From an uncultured Alphaproteobacteria bacterium (GTDB lineage Bacteria > Pseudomonadota > Alphaproteobacteria > RF32 > CAG-239): a stretch of DNA of 64,000 nucleotides. The stretch is from contig CALXTU010000001.1 of assembly GCA_944391495.1 (NCBI GenBank), forward strand, positions 123,981 through 187,980. The letters are read 5' to 3'. Below the pieces are notes generated by a model. The model ran no database searches and was not told the origin of the DNA. It saw only the letters and a list, made by a program, of their open reading frames with translations. Shown here one piece after another: positions 52,844-62,398 of the stretch (positions are counted from its first letter, which is position 1; every line of letters starts with the position of its first letter). The translations under genes were made by a program, and so were the position numbers.

Positions 52844-53292
52844 TTGATTTGTTCCAATCGCGCCTGTTTGTCCGCCGTCGTGACGCTGACGGTTATTTTA
52901 CGGCCATTACCTTCGGGAGTGATTTCGATTTTAAAAATATCCCGCGGTAGCCAAGAACCGGCCTTTTCCGGCCATTCTATCAGACTGACACCGCCGTAAA
53001 CGGCTTCTTCAAAGCCAAGTTCAAAAACTTCGTCCGGCGACTTGAGCCGATAAAGATCAAAATGACTTATCTCAAATGCCGGTGCCTGATAGCCCTGAAC
53101 CAACGTAAAAGTCGGGCTTGGAACCTCTTCGGCAGAAGTCAGCGTCTGAATAAACGCCCGGGCAAAAACGCTTTTTCCCATTCCCAAGGTGCCATATAAG
53201 GCAAAAACATCTCCTTTGCGAGCCAAACCGGCAAATTGAGCCGCTAAAGCAGCCGTTTGCTCCTCAGAACCGGTTATAAATACCCTTTGCAT
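52840..53292 (-). CDS. tsaE: tRNA t6A ATPase TsaE
   Basis: A 150-residue P-loop ATPase of the TsaBDE complex. The Walker A is GTLGMGKSVFARAF, then PSPTFTLVQGY and FDLYRLKSPDEVFELGFEE, which are characteristic. It is 4 bp from the SNase-like gene and overlaps hprK. tsaB is at 9.3 kb. Confidence 0.95.
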   Translation of the reverse strand: MQRVFITGSEEQTAALAAQFAGLARKGDVFALYGTLGMGKSVFARAFIQTLTSAEEVPSPTFTLVQGYQAPAFEISHFDLYRLKSPDEVFELGFEEAVYGGVSLIEWPEKAGSWLPRDIFKIEITPEGNGRKITVSVTTADKQARLEQIK

Positions 53293-53295
53293 GAC

Positions 53296-54255
53296 TTAAT
53301 CCCCGAAAGGATTAAACCAGACACTGCGACGACCGCTGCTCTTTTTGCTGCGGATAACCTTGACATTGGCTTTGCGTGCCTGAATTTTTTCCCAGTCCCA
53401 CGGCATATAAAATTCGCCCTGCCACAGGCCGCGTTTGTTGGTAAGCGCCTGATTCTGATAAGGAACGTAAACCTGAGTCTGGCGTGTGTCGGCTACCGCC
53501 CAGCCGGCATTAATCAGCGCGGCGCCGATATCGTAGGGTCCCAACATACAGGCAGCCGTTAAAACACCGCGATCATCTTGTCCTAGAACATGGCATTTTA
53601 TCTCGTTATCTGCCAGCCAGCTGCTTAACCATGCTATAGCCTGCTGACCACATTTATATCCTCGTCCGGACGCATCGGCACAGGTTTGTGAAATATCCGG
53701 CGCCGCGACACCGAAAAGTTTGACAACCCGATTGTTCAAGGTCAGGGTATCACCGCTGACAACCCGTGAAATACCGGTGGTGGCAGGATAATTCAAAGGA
53801 TTGAATGCCTCAGGCTTATTTTCCTTTTTGGCCGGGAGCAGCATATCGGTCATGTTTTCGGTTAATATCGGGTGCTGATCTTCGCCGATCAGATTAACCG
53901 TTCCTTCGTTTTCGGGTATTTTGATTTCGGCATTGGCAATTACTTCCTGAGATGTTTGAACCCCCTGCCCCAGAAAGGTTCTGACATTCTGGCCGACACC
54001 GCCGATACCGTCACTGAAAGCGCCGATTGCATACAAAATAAAAAAGACGACCGCAGCAATAACCAGCAATGAGGGCAGACAACCGATTGCCCGCCAGGCC
54101 ATTTTGGCAAAAACATATAAAACTATCAGACCAATGATAAGACCTATAAAACCGCCGCCCTGCAGTAATACACTGTCGCTCTGGGTACCGGCGCCGCCAA
54201 CCAAAATAAAAAATAACGCCGCAAAACCGAAAACCGCTTTCTTCAAAAATCCCAT
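53296..54255 (-). CDS. membrane protein with thermonuclease-like (SNase) domain
   Basis: A 319-residue protein with two or three N-terminal membrane helices (about 8-25, 33-55, 60-80), a linker, then an SNase-type domain (about 165-295). Family stretches are SGDTLTLNNRVVKLFGVAAP and KRGLWQGEFYMPWDWE. Residues aligning with the usual catalytic Arg-Glu-Arg appear altered: the GIDAPE region reads GVAAPD with Lys before it, and the DRYGR motif is shortened to DDRG. It may therefore be inactive; the alignment is by eye. Confidence 0.8.
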   Translation of the reverse strand: MGFLKKAVFGFAALFFILVGGAGTQSDSVLLQGGGFIGLIIGLIVLYVFAKMAWRAIGCLPSLLVIAAVVFFILYAIGAFSDGIGGVGQNVRTFLGQGVQTSQEVIANAEIKIPENEGTVNLIGEDQHPILTENMTDMLLPAKKENKPEAFNPLNYPATTGISRVVSGDTLTLNNRVVKLFGVAAPDISQTCADASGRGYKCGQQAIAWLSSWLADNEIKCHVLGQDDRGVLTAACMLGPYDIGAALINAGWAVADTRQTQVYVPYQNQALTNKRGLWQGEFYMPWDWEKIQARKANVKVIRSKKSSGRRSVWFNPFGD

Positions 54256-54344
54256 GGCCGCCTCATTTTGTTGTTTGTCACAGTTAATTATTTTGTTTCA
54301 GACTAGCGCCGATTAAGTAAAAATATTATTAAACCCGAAATAAA

Positions 54345-54369
54345 AAAGGGCTCTTTGACAGAACCCTTT
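54345..54369 (-). terminator. terminator of the par operon / FTR-like gene
   Basis: On the minus strand AAAGGGTTCT pairs with AGAGCCCTTT (one G-U), followed by TTTTTTAT. It lies right after the small Cys-rich gene. Confidence 0.75.
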
Positions 54370-54375
54370 ATCAAA

Positions 54376-54609
54376 TCAGCCTGCTTTTTTGCAGTAGCAA
54401 TGGCAATGACATTCGCCGTCGCGTTCAATATCCTGGCGGCACAAAGGCGATATGCAGTAACGCTCGGGATTTTGACCGTCGCAGGGACAGCGCTGCCACT
54501 CGGCCTCGCCAAACATCATTTGTTTGGCATTGGCTATTTTCTGAACGTTTTTCGTGGTTGCATAACCTGCTTTCTCGCAGTTTTCCAGCATTTTTTCCAA
54601 AATTGTCAT
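54376..54609 (-). CDS. small ferredoxin-thioredoxin-reductase-like protein
   Basis: A 77-residue protein with a dense Cys pattern: CPCDGQNPERYCISPLC, eight residues, then CHCHCYC. This resembles the catalytic subunit of ferredoxin-thioredoxin reductase, where CPC...CPC...CHC holds a 4Fe-4S cluster beside a redox disulfide. The first spacer here is shorter and an extra HCYC follows, so it is a variant. A good AGGAG ribosome site is 8 nt before the ATG. It is the last gene of the par operon. Confidence 0.78.
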   Translation of the reverse strand: MTILEKMLENCEKAGYATTKNVQKIANAKQMMFGEAEWQRCPCDGQNPERYCISPLCRQDIERDGECHCHCYCKKAG

Positions 54610-54628
54610 TTGTTCAAACTCCTAACTA

Positions 54629-55582
54629 TTATTCCACAAATTTAATCGAAAACTTTTCAGCCGGTGCTTCCGGCGCTTTAAATACAGTGTTTTGCGGTGT
54701 GATATTCGTTTGCTTCTTCTGCTCAAGGATATTGATAATCATATCCAGCTCGGCGACCGAAGCATACTGCAAAACGACTTTTCCGCCGCCTTGTTTGTTG
54801 GGACTTATTTTAATCCGCAGTCCCAAATTTTGATTCAGGCTGTGTTCAATATCCAGAATATCGGCATTTTTGACCGGCCGCGCTTTGGAAGATTTTACAT
54901 CGGCAGCACCCTCTTTTTGATGTGAAACCAAAGCTTCAACCTGACGAACATTCAGCCCTTCTTTTATGATTTTATCGGCCAGATCAACGGCATTGTCAAG
55001 CCCGATCAAACAACGGGCATGACCGGCCGACAGTTTTCCTTCACTGACAAGGTTTTGAACTTCGGCCGGTAAAGACAACAGACGTACGGTATTGGCAATA
55101 TAACTGCGTGATTTACCAACCATTGCGGCGACCTTTTCCTGAGTATGGGAAAAATTATCCATCAGGGTTTGATAGGCATTGGCCTCTTCAATTGCCGATA
55201 AGTTTTCCCGCAGCAGGTTTTCGACCAAAGCAATCTCCAAGACCTCACTGTCAGACATATCTTTGACAATAACCGGAACTTCCGTCAGGCCGGCCTCTTT
55301 GGAAGCTCTTAAACGGCGCTCACCGGCTATCAGCTCATATTTACCGTTTTTGGGACGAACGATTAACGGCTGTAAAATTCCTTTTTCTTTGATTGACGCG
55401 GCCAGAGATTTGATGGCTTCTTCATTAAAGTCCTTACGCGGCTGCCACTCGCCGATGGATATGTCTGCAATATTAACCTTGTCCGAAGCTTTGATGCCCG
55501 CGCTTTCATCGTTCAAAATATCTTCTCCGAGCAGTGCTTCCAGACCGCGCCCCAGACTTTTCTTTTTGTTTTCTTCTAACAT
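54629..55582 (-). CDS. parB: chromosome-partitioning protein ParB
   Basis: A 317-residue CTP-dependent DNA-clamp protein that loads on parS. The N-terminal LGRGLEALLG motif, the ParB box AGERRLRASKEAG and the helix-turn-helix (KVAAMVGKSRSYIANTVRLL) are all present. The start is set at MLEENKKKSLGRG; the upstream extension lies inside parA. It overlaps parA by 7 nt. Two candidate parS sites are nearby (56.9 and 59.5 kb). Confidence 0.96.
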   Translation of the reverse strand: MLEENKKKSLGRGLEALLGEDILNDESAGIKASDKVNIADISIGEWQPRKDFNEEAIKSLAASIKEKGILQPLIVRPKNGKYELIAGERRLRASKEAGLTEVPVIVKDMSDSEVLEIALVENLLRENLSAIEEANAYQTLMDNFSHTQEKVAAMVGKSRSYIANTVRLLSLPAEVQNLVSEGKLSAGHARCLIGLDNAVDLADKIIKEGLNVRQVEALVSHQKEGAADVKSSKARPVKNADILDIEHSLNQNLGLRIKISPNKQGGGKVVLQYASVAELDMIINILEQKKQTNITPQNTVFKAPEAPAEKFSIKFVE

Positions 55583-56355
55583 GCTATCAACTCTCTTTCT
55601 CTTTTTAAAACTTCTTTGGTTAATCCGATATAAGCCTGTGATCCCGGACATTTGAAATCATAAAGCAATACGGGTTTGCCGTGCGACGGCGCTTCGGAAA
55701 TCCGGACGTTGCGGGGAATAACCGTATCATAAACCTTTTTACCGAAGAACCCTCGAACGTCGTCTTCAACCATCTGGGTCAGATTGTTGCGCTTGTCATA
55801 CATGGTCAAAACAACCCCCTGTAAAGAAAGGGCGGGATTAAAATTCTTTTTGATGGTATTAATATTCCGGATTAAGTCGGATATTCCCTCAAGCGCCAGA
55901 AATTCACACTGCAGGGGAATAATAACCGCATCGGCGGCAACCAGGGCATTGATGGTTATCAGACTCAAAGAAGGCGGACAATCAATCAGAATATAGTCAT
56001 AATTAACCGCCTCTTTTGCCAGTGCCGTTTTGAGGGCAAATTCTCTTTTGGCAACATCAACCAGTTCTATTTCGGCCGCGGCCAGATCCGGTGATGATGG
56101 AACAATCGAAAACCCCGGAATTTCGGTCCAGACAACGGCGTCGGTCAGACGGCAGCTTCCCAACAGAACATTATAGGAAGACGGCATACTACCCTTTTTA
56201 TCAATACCCATAGAGGTTGAGGCATTGCCCTGCGGGTCAAGGTCAATAACCAGCACTTTCTTGCCGGCGGCTGCCATAGCGGTAGCAACATTAATCGTGG
56301 TTGTCGTTTTGCCGACTCCACCTTTGCGGTTAGCAACAGCTAAAATCCTTGGCAT
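55576..56355 (-). CDS. parA: chromosome-partitioning ATPase ParA
   Basis: A 259-residue deviant-Walker ATPase that moves ParB-origin complexes. The motif KGGVGKTTTTINVATAMA is at the N-terminus, followed by VIDLDPQGNAS and the DCPPSLSLITINAL region. Chromosomal type with no N-terminal HTH. Its start is the base after the rsmG stop. Confidence 0.97.
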   Translation of the reverse strand: MPRILAVANRKGGVGKTTTTINVATAMAAAGKKVLVIDLDPQGNASTSMGIDKKGSMPSSYNVLLGSCRLTDAVVWTEIPGFSIVPSSPDLAAAEIELVDVAKREFALKTALAKEAVNYDYILIDCPPSLSLITINALVAADAVIIPLQCEFLALEGISDLIRNINTIKKNFNPALSLQGVVLTMYDKRNNLTQMVEDDVRGFFGKKVYDTVIPRNVRISEAPSHGKPVLLYDFKCPGSQAYIGLTKEVLKRERELIAC

Positions 56356-56979
56356 TCATTTTCTCCTTTTGTTTGCAATATCCGTGATAATTAAAATTCT
56401 GCTTTCCGGCGACAAATCGCTCGGTTCAATGCGGCATTTGAAACGCCACGTCTTATGCGCTTCGGCCAATTCGGCAGCATAATTGCGGCCTTTGGGAAAG
56501 ATACAGACAGTATCTTTAAGGCAAAACGGTTCGGCATAACCCAGCAAATCAACTAAAGATGTCATGGCACGGGAGGTAATCACGTCAAATTTCTGTCCTT
56601 TCAGATTTTCGATTCTGTCGTTGATTATATTCACTTCTGTTCCCGTTGCCGCGGCGACTTCTTTTAAATACATCGTCTTCTTTTTAATGCTTTCAATCAG
56701 GCTCACTTTTAAATACGGTGTTTTTTCTTGAGCCATGATAGCCAATACCATTCCCGGAAACCCTGCTCCGGAGCCAAAATCCGCCAAACTTTTTGCTGTA
56801 TCCGGAATATACTTAAAGAGCTGCATTGAGTCCAAAAAATGCCGATTCCATGCGTCTTCAAGACTTGATTTACTGACCAAATTGAACTTTGCCTGCCATT
56901 CGTTTAACAACGTCTGATAGGTTTTTAACTTTGTAATTGTTTCATATGAAACATTATATTTTTCTGTGATTTTTTTCAT
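56356..56979 (-). CDS. rsmG: 16S rRNA G527 N7-methyltransferase
   Basis: A 207-residue SAM methyltransferase (GidB). The SAM motif is ADFGSGAGFPGMVLAIMA, and VSLIESIKKKTMYLKEVAA follows. Its N-terminal coding sequence contains a 16-bp parS-like palindrome (56938-56953, encoding VSYETI) and, at 56708-56722, one copy of the repeated 15-bp word. Normally next to mnmG; here three extra genes intervene. Confidence 0.95.
   Translation of the reverse strand: MKKITEKYNVSYETITKLKTYQTLLNEWQAKFNLVSKSSLEDAWNRHFLDSMQLFKYIPDTAKSLADFGSGAGFPGMVLAIMAQEKTPYLKVSLIESIKKKTMYLKEVAAATGTEVNIINDRIENLKGQKFDVITSRAMTSLVDLLGYAEPFCLKDTVCIFPKGRNYAAELAEAHKTWRFKCRIEPSDLSPESRILIITDIANKRRK
56708..56722 (+). repeat. TTTAAATACRGTGTT word (cluster representative)
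   Basis: One of six 15-bp matches on the + strand: 4554-4568, 54677-54691, 56708-56722, 59653-59667 (last base differs), 60491-60505 and 61790-61804. A partial copy of 13 bases lies in reverse orientation at 8707-8719. All are within genes. The reading frames differ (TVFK, TPYLK, FKYSV), so the similarity is at DNA level. Confidence 0.6.
56938..56953. promoter_or_regulatory. candidate parS site 1
   Basis: TGTTTCATATGAAACA is a perfect 16-bp palindrome. It equals the widespread parS TGTTTCACGTGAAACA except for the two central positions (CG to TA). It lies inside rsmG, 580 bp upstream of the parA start. Confidence 0.75.
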
Positions 56980-57104
56980 AATTTATTTTTATATTTTTTA
57001 TAAAAAATTTAAAACAGAAAAAAACGACTTATAAACACTCTTTTTATCATCAACAAAAAGAGTCTTTAAAACAACGCACTAAACACCTGAAATTGAATCT
57101 TTTG
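56980..57104. other. AT-rich gap between PHP gene and rsmG
   Basis: A 125-bp very AT-rich stretch containing ACTCTTTTT/AAAAAGAGT (57039-57064), which can form a hairpin. TTATAAACA near 57030 is one base off the DnaA-box pattern TTATNCACA. It lies between the two parS candidates. It could hold a promoter for rsmG-parAB; an origin role is speculation. Confidence 0.3.
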
Positions 57105-57926
57105 TTAAAAAGAAAAACGTTTTTGACAATTAAATTCTGTCAGTTTATTTTCAACTTCGGCAAAACCAAAAGCAATATCTTTGACAAAATGTGCGTCATC
57201 ACTGATAAGCAGCGGTATTTTTTTATCAATCATTTCTTTTACCAGCCACCAGTCGGGGTAGGGGCGGCCAATCCGGCGCAATCCACCGGTATTTATCTCA
57301 CAGGCGGTATGAGATGATGCCAACGCTTCCACTACTTGCATTTTAGTTTCTTCCCATTCTTCGCCGGTGCACAGGTCAAACTGACAGCAATAATCCGGGT
57401 GAGCCAGAAAATCAAAATAACCGCTTTCGGCAGATAAGCGCACATTTTGCCAATAGTTGCGCAATAATTCTTTTTTATCTTCAGTTGATATGAGGGAAGG
57501 GAGTCTTTCAAGATGATAAATATTGCATAAAAAACTTTCGTCGACATTGCGAATAAAATGAGTTGCGCCGATAAGATAGTCCGGCTGCAATATTTTGACG
57601 GCTTTTTCAAACATTTTACGCCAGCGGCTTGAAGGAAAAAAATCAACTTCCAGCCCCTTTAAAACCTTTATTTTGTGACGGGCGGCAACTTCGTCTATTG
57701 CCGCAAAACATTCCTGAAACAGAGAAATCAACAAAGCATCGTCACTGAAGAACATCAAAGAAGCCGGCGGCAATGATGCAAACGACGGGTGGCAGACAAA
57801 ATGATTACTGATACCCACCGTTGCCAGGCCTTTAGCTTCAGCGCCGGATATCATTTCGTCAATGGTATTGCGGCCGTCAAAAATTCCCTTAAACGAGGTA
57901 TGACAATGATAATTAAATTTTTGCAT
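57105..57926 (-). CDS. PHP-domain phosphoesterase (histidinol-phosphatase-like)
   Basis: A 273-residue protein with the PHP fold. The metal motifs are NYHCHTSFKG at the N-terminus, the GLEVDFF region, IGATHFIR, the FDFLAHPDYC stretch and ISDDAH near the C-terminus. The family includes histidinol-phosphate phosphatase HisK/HisJ and polymerase-associated phosphatases; which substrate it uses is not clear. It sits between two HD-domain genes and rsmG, away from any his genes. Confidence 0.85.
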   Translation of the reverse strand: MQKFNYHCHTSFKGIFDGRNTIDEMISGAEAKGLATVGISNHFVCHPSFASLPPASLMFFSDDALLISLFQECFAAIDEVAARHKIKVLKGLEVDFFPSSRWRKMFEKAVKILQPDYLIGATHFIRNVDESFLCNIYHLERLPSLISTEDKKELLRNYWQNVRLSAESGYFDFLAHPDYCCQFDLCTGEEWEETKMQVVEALASSHTACEINTGGLRRIGRPYPDWWLVKEMIDKKIPLLISDDAHFVKDIAFGFAEVENKLTEFNCQKRFSF

Positions 57927-57974
57927 TTTATTCCCTTACCCGGGTAATATAAAACATAATCTTTAATAAAGATT

Positions 57975-58589
57975 TTACAAACCGATTAAGGTATAAACGT
58001 TTCGTTCGGTCAGAGAATCAAAGTAATCTTTCAACCAAAGAGCTTCTCTTTTTTTGCGCAGGGCGACGGCTGCGGGAAGATTATATTTTTCGGTTATCAT
58101 TGCGATACGGTTTTCAATGGTATCAATTTTATCCCTCGGTGCCATCATATCTGCCAAATGTATCAAACGGTCATAATCGTCAAACGGCCGTTCCTTAAGA
58201 AGTTCTGCCGCACGGATAATTTGTTTTTTATCATAGGCGGGAAAATCTTCCGGCTTGAAATTATCATCAAAGAAGCTGTGGCTCAAGCATGTCCGGGCTA
58301 CGTCATCATAACCTAAACGCATCATTTCATCATAACCGGCCGTACCATGAAAGGTTTCGGGTGTTGAGGCCTCAATATATTCGCCATAGTCATGCAGGAG
58401 TCCCAGAATAAAAGCTTTTTCAACATTCAGACCGGAATATTCGGCTATTCTCGATGCTATAAAAGCTACGTTTTGATAATGCCGCCGGGAAGTGCCTTTG
58501 GGAAGGTTGTTACTGACATTTTGTTCATCGGTAACAGAGGTTATGAAATTGAACAGTTCTTTTGTTTGTTGCAATGACGGCAGCATCAA
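57975..58589 (-). CDS. HD-domain phosphohydrolase (paralog 2)
   Basis: A 204-residue HD-superfamily protein. The metal-binding HD pair is in [12 protein letters not shown], with a further His in LSHSF and Asp in LIHLADMM. It is homologous over its full length to the gene just upstream: both share [19 protein letters not shown] and DDYDRLI. Members hydrolyse nucleotides or other phosphates; the substrate is unknown. It overlaps the other paralog by 4 nt. Confidence 0.85.
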   Translation of the reverse strand: MMLPSLQQTKELFNFITSVTDEQNVSNNLPKGTSRRHYQNVAFIASRIAEYSGLNVEKAFILGLLHDYGEYIEASTPETFHGTAGYDEMMRLGYDDVARTCLSHSFFDDNFKPEDFPAYDKKQIIRAAELLKERPFDDYDRLIHLADMMAPRDKIDTIENRIAMITEKYNLPAAVALRKKREALWLKDYFDSLTERNVYTLIGL

Positions 58590-59203
58590 TATTCTATCCT
58601 AAGCAAATCATAAATATCACAACCGCATTTAGCATCAAAATAGGCCTTGTTTTCAGCGGCCTTACGCTCTAATACGATGGTTTGTTCTTCTTTAAGTCCG
58701 TAGCGTTCCCTGATTCTTTGCAGGCGTTTTTGATAGCTGACGGTAGATGTGGCTTCGGCAAACATATCGCAAAGCTGTATCAAACGATCATAATCATCAT
58801 AATCCAGTTGAGAAATCAGAGCTTTAGCGCGTTGCAAGTCGGCTAAGGGATATGAGCTGTAATCCTTATAGTCAAAGTCTTTTTCAGGAAAAGAATGGGT
58901 AAGGTTAATACGGGCAACATCGCTCCAACCCATGACCGTCAGCTCATCATATCCCGTCATGAAATGGCTTTTGCCGGAAATCTTTTGATTTGTTTTTTTG
59001 CCGTAGTCATGAAGCAGCCCGAGGACATAAGCCTTTTGTTCGTCAAGATGACAACGAGAGGCTATCTTAGCAGCGTTTTCGGCAATTGTTTCGGTATGAT
59101 AAATATATTCGCGCAAATATTGTCCAAGTATCCATTCGGACATAACGTCAATACTTTTTACCCAAAGGCGGACAGCGGTTTTGATATCAGGACAGGTTGT
59201 CAT
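58586..59203 (-). CDS. HD-domain phosphohydrolase (paralog 1)
   Basis: A 205-residue paralog of the gene that follows it. The HD motif is [12 protein letters not shown], then [10 protein letters not shown] and [13 protein letters not shown]. Overlaps mnmG by 4 nt (ATGA), so it is translationally coupled to a tRNA-modification gene. A tandem duplication is likely, but the two are well diverged. Confidence 0.85.
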   Translation of the reverse strand: MTTCPDIKTAVRLWVKSIDVMSEWILGQYLREYIYHTETIAENAAKIASRCHLDEQKAYVLGLLHDYGKKTNQKISGKSHFMTGYDELTVMGWSDVARINLTHSFPEKDFDYKDYSSYPLADLQRAKALISQLDYDDYDRLIQLCDMFAEATSTVSYQKRLQRIRERYGLKEEQTIVLERKAAENKAYFDAKCGCDIYDLLRIEY

Positions 59204-61047
59204 TTTTTTATATATCCTAACAGAGCCGTAACGGCAGCCGGCGTCACGCCAGGAATACGCGAGGCCTCGCCAATGGTGGCCGGACGAACGGCTGATAATT
59301 TACTGACCATCTCGCGCGACAGGCTTCCGACCTTGGTATAGTCTATATCCTCTCTGATTTTAAGATTTTCATCTTTCTTAAAAACTTCAATATCGGCCAG
59401 CTGGCGTTTGATATAGCCGGCATAACGCGCTTCTATTTCTATCTGCTCATAAATTTCCGGCGCAATACCAGCCAGCTGCGGCCATATACCGATAATTGTT
59501 TCATATGAAACATCGTTATAGGACATCACGTTAAAAGCGCTGCGTTTAACACCGTCTTTTTTGATATAAACCCCGTGTTTTTCCAACTCGGCCGGTGTAA
59601 TAAACAAGTTTTCTACCTGTTTTCTGAAATCATCAATTGCCGCTTTTTTAGCTTTAAATACAGTGTATCTATCCTCTTTGACACAGCCTATATCAAATCC
59701 TTTGGCTGTCAGGCGCATATCGGCATTATCCGCCCGCAAAAACAAGCGATATTCCGAGCGCGACGTAAACATCCGGTAGGGCTCGTCAACACCTTTGGTG
59801 ATGAGGTCATCGACCATAACGCCGATATAGGCCTCGGAACGGTCAATGACAAATTCTTTTGTGCCGCCTAAGGCTTTAAGAGCCACATTGACACCGGCCA
59901 AAAGCCCCTGAGCGGCCGCTTCTTCATAACCGGTGGTACCGTTTATCTGACCGGCCAGGAAAAGGTGCGGAATTTTTTTACATTCCAAACAATGGTTTAA
60001 TTCTCGGGGATCAACAAAATCATATTCAATTGCATAGGCCGGCCGCAAAATTTCAACATTTTCCAGCCCTTTCATCGTGTGAATAAAGGCCTCCTGAACA
60101 TCGGCGGGCAGCGAGGTTGAAATACCGTTCGGATAGACGACATCGGTATTGAGCCCTTCCGGTTCCAGGAAAATCTGGTGCGAGGTACGGTCGGCAAACT
60201 TAACCAGCTTGTCTTCAATACTCGGACAATAACGCGGACCGACACCGGTAATCAAACCGGAAAATAACGCGCATTTATCAAAATTATCACGGATAATTTT
60301 ATGTGTCTGCTCATTAGTGTGCGTGATATAGCAACTGATTTGCGGCGTGGTGATTTCACGGGTTAAAAAAGAAAACGGGCAGGGGTGTTTATCACCGTCC
60401 TGGCGTTCCAAAATATCCCAGTTGATGGTTTTGCCGTTGAGGCGGGCAGGGGTACCGGTTTTCAAACGTCCTACTTTTAAGCCCAGCTGTTTTAAATACG
60501 GTGTTATACCGGTGCAGGATACATCACCAATCCGGCCGCCGACAGTCGCCTGATGGCCGGTAAACATAACGCCGTTCAAAAAAGTGCCAGTTGTTAAAAC
60601 AACCGCAGCAGCTTTTATAACCGAACCGTCGGCCAAAATAACGCCGGTAATTTCCTTATCATTAAAGGCCAGGCCTTCAACCGCTGCTTCAATCAGAGTG
60701 AGCTTTTCCTGTGCCTTTAAAGCCTCCAGCATATATTTGCGATATAAATCACGATCGGCCTGGGCACGCGGGCCGCGAACAGCCGGCCCTTTGGAAGCAT
60801 TAAGCATCCGGAACTGAATACCGGCTTTATCAATAACGCGTCCCATTAAGCCGTCCAAAGCATCAATTTCCCGAACCAGATGACCTTTGCCCAGGCCGCC
60901 GATGGCCGGGTTACACGACATTTCGCCGATGGTGGCAATTTTATGCGTTATCAACGCCGTTTCGGCACCCATACGCGCCGCCGCCGCTGCCGCTTCACAT
61001 CCGGCATGGCCGCCGCCCACAACAATAACGTCATAAATCTTATCCAT
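59200..61047 (-). CDS. mnmG: tRNA uridine-34 5-carboxymethylaminomethyl modification enzyme MnmG
   Basis: A 615-residue FAD enzyme (GidA) that with MnmE modifies U34 of certain tRNAs. The FAD motif [18 protein letters not shown] opens the protein, followed by [20 protein letters not shown] and [19 protein letters not shown]. The gene includes a second parS-like palindrome and two copies of the repeated word. mnmE lies 1 bp upstream in the same operon. Confidence 0.97.
   Translation of the reverse strand: MDKIYDVIVVGGGHAGCEAAAAAARMGAETALITHKIATIGEMSCNPAIGGLGKGHLVREIDALDGLMGRVIDKAGIQFRMLNASKGPAVRGPRAQADRDLYRKYMLEALKAQEKLTLIEAAVEGLAFNDKEITGVILADGSVIKAAAVVLTTGTFLNGVMFTGHQATVGGRIGDVSCTGITPYLKQLGLKVGRLKTGTPARLNGKTINWDILERQDGDKHPCPFSFLTREITTPQISCYITHTNEQTHKIIRDNFDKCALFSGLITGVGPRYCPSIEDKLVKFADRTSHQIFLEPEGLNTDVVYPNGISTSLPADVQEAFIHTMKGLENVEILRPAYAIEYDFVDPRELNHCLECKKIPHLFLAGQINGTTGYEEAAAQGLLAGVNVALKALGGTKEFVIDRSEAYIGVMVDDLITKGVDEPYRMFTSRSEYRLFLRADNADMRLTAKGFDIGCVKEDRYTVFKAKKAAIDDFRKQVENLFITPAELEKHGVYIKKDGVKRSAFNVMSYNDVSYETIIGIWPQLAGIAPEIYEQIEIEARYAGYIKRQLADIEVFKKDENLKIREDIDYTKVGSLSREMVSKLSAVRPATIGEASRIPGVTPAAVTALLGYIKK
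59497..59512. promoter_or_regulatory. candidate parS site 2
   Basis: TGTTTCATATGAAACA again, a perfect palindrome identical to site 1 and 2.5 kb away, inside mnmG. The shared stretch is 21 bp (TAATTGTTTCATATGAAACA plus T). Both encode VSYETI in the same frame, so protein-level selection cannot be fully excluded. Confidence 0.7.
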
Positions 61048-61048
61048 A

Positions 61049-62380
61049 TTACTTACCTATGCAGAAAGAGCCGAAAATCTTGTCCAAAACCTCGTCAACC
61101 TCAATCCGTCCGGTGATTTTGCCGATCTCGCGACAGGCCATGCGGATATCTTCGGCCGAGAGTTCAATTTCTTTGGTAAAATTAAATTCCTGCAAATAGT
61201 TGACAGCGTTTCTTAAAGCTTCGCGATAACGCTGGCGGGTTATCAAAGCCGCAGAACCGGCCGCAAATTTGTCTTTGATCTTGGCACCGATGGCTTTAAG
61301 CAAGCGGTCAATACCCTGGTTATATTTGGCCGAAATCAGTAAAAATCCGGCGTTTTGCAGGGATATTTTCTGCTCATCGGTTAATTTGTCGGATTTGTTA
61401 GCCACATATATCTTTTTATTTTCCGTAATCAAATCAAACTCTTGAGGTATGTTTTTTAAACAATCAAACAAACAAACAACAATATCGGCATCCCGGGCTT
61501 TATCCAACGCCATGGCTATACCTTTTTGCTCAATAATGCCGGCAGCCTCGCGCAGACCGGCCGTATCGGTAAAAATGACCGGATAACCGTCAATATCAAG
61601 ATGAATGTCTATGGCATCGCGGGTGGTTCCGGCAATATCGGAAACGATAACAGCCTCGCGTTTGGCCACGGCATTAAGCAAGGACGATTTTCCGGCATTG
61701 GGTTCGCCGATAATCACAACCCGGAAACCGTCGCGCAGACGTTCACCGGCGGTGTTGTTATTCAGATGTTTTTCAATATCTTCTTTAATTTTAAATACGG
61801 TGTTTTGAATATTATCAATAATATCGGCCGGCAATTCTTCATCGGGAAAATCAATATAAGCTTCCAGATGAGCCAGAATATCAAGCAGTTCGCGGCGCCA
61901 GTTTTCGTACAAATCCTTAAGACCGCCTTCCATTTGCCGCAGGGCATATTTTTGTTGGGCAGCGGTTTCGGAATCTATCAAATCGGCCAACCCCTCAGCC
62001 TCGGTCAAATCCATTTTATGATTAAAAAAGGCACGTTTGGAAAATTCTCCCGGCTCGGCCAGGCGGAACTCCGGCAGCCCGGACAAACTTTCCAATACCG
62101 AGGAAATAACAGCACGGGAACCGTGAATTTGAAACTCGACAATATCCTCGCCGGTAAAGGACGCCGGTGCTTTAAAATACAATACAACGGCTTTATCAAG
62201 AAGTTGTCCCGCTTTATTTTTTATATCGGCAAAATAGGCATAGCGCGGTTTAATACTCCCGGCCGAGATGTTGGTCATTGCCGCAACGGCATCCAGCGCA
62301 CGGCTGCCGGATATGCGGACTACCGCCACACCGGATTTACCGTAAACGGTTGAAAGTGCATATATCGTTTGATTATCCAT
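61049..62380 (-). CDS. mnmE: tRNA modification GTPase MnmE
   Basis: A 443-residue GTPase partner of MnmG. The N-terminal formyl-THF-binding domain has [20 protein letters not shown]; the inserted G domain has [21 protein letters not shown] and NKSDK. The C-terminal catalytic Cys is in FGSFCIGK, which is the family ending. It heads the operon mnmE-mnmG-HD-HD-PHP-rsmG-parA-parB-FTR-like. Confidence 0.97.
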   Translation of the reverse strand: MDNQTIYALSTVYGKSGVAVVRISGSRALDAVAAMTNISAGSIKPRYAYFADIKNKAGQLLDKAVVLYFKAPASFTGEDIVEFQIHGSRAVISSVLESLSGLPEFRLAEPGEFSKRAFFNHKMDLTEAEGLADLIDSETAAQQKYALRQMEGGLKDLYENWRRELLDILAHLEAYIDFPDEELPADIIDNIQNTVFKIKEDIEKHLNNNTAGERLRDGFRVVIIGEPNAGKSSLLNAVAKREAVIVSDIAGTTRDAIDIHLDIDGYPVIFTDTAGLREAAGIIEQKGIAMALDKARDADIVVCLFDCLKNIPQEFDLITENKKIYVANKSDKLTDEQKISLQNAGFLLISAKYNQGIDRLLKAIGAKIKDKFAAGSAALITRQRYREALRNAVNYLQEFNFTKEIELSAEDIRMACREIGKITGRIEVDEVLDKIFGSFCIGK

Positions 62381-62398
62381 TTTTATCCCTCTATGGCT

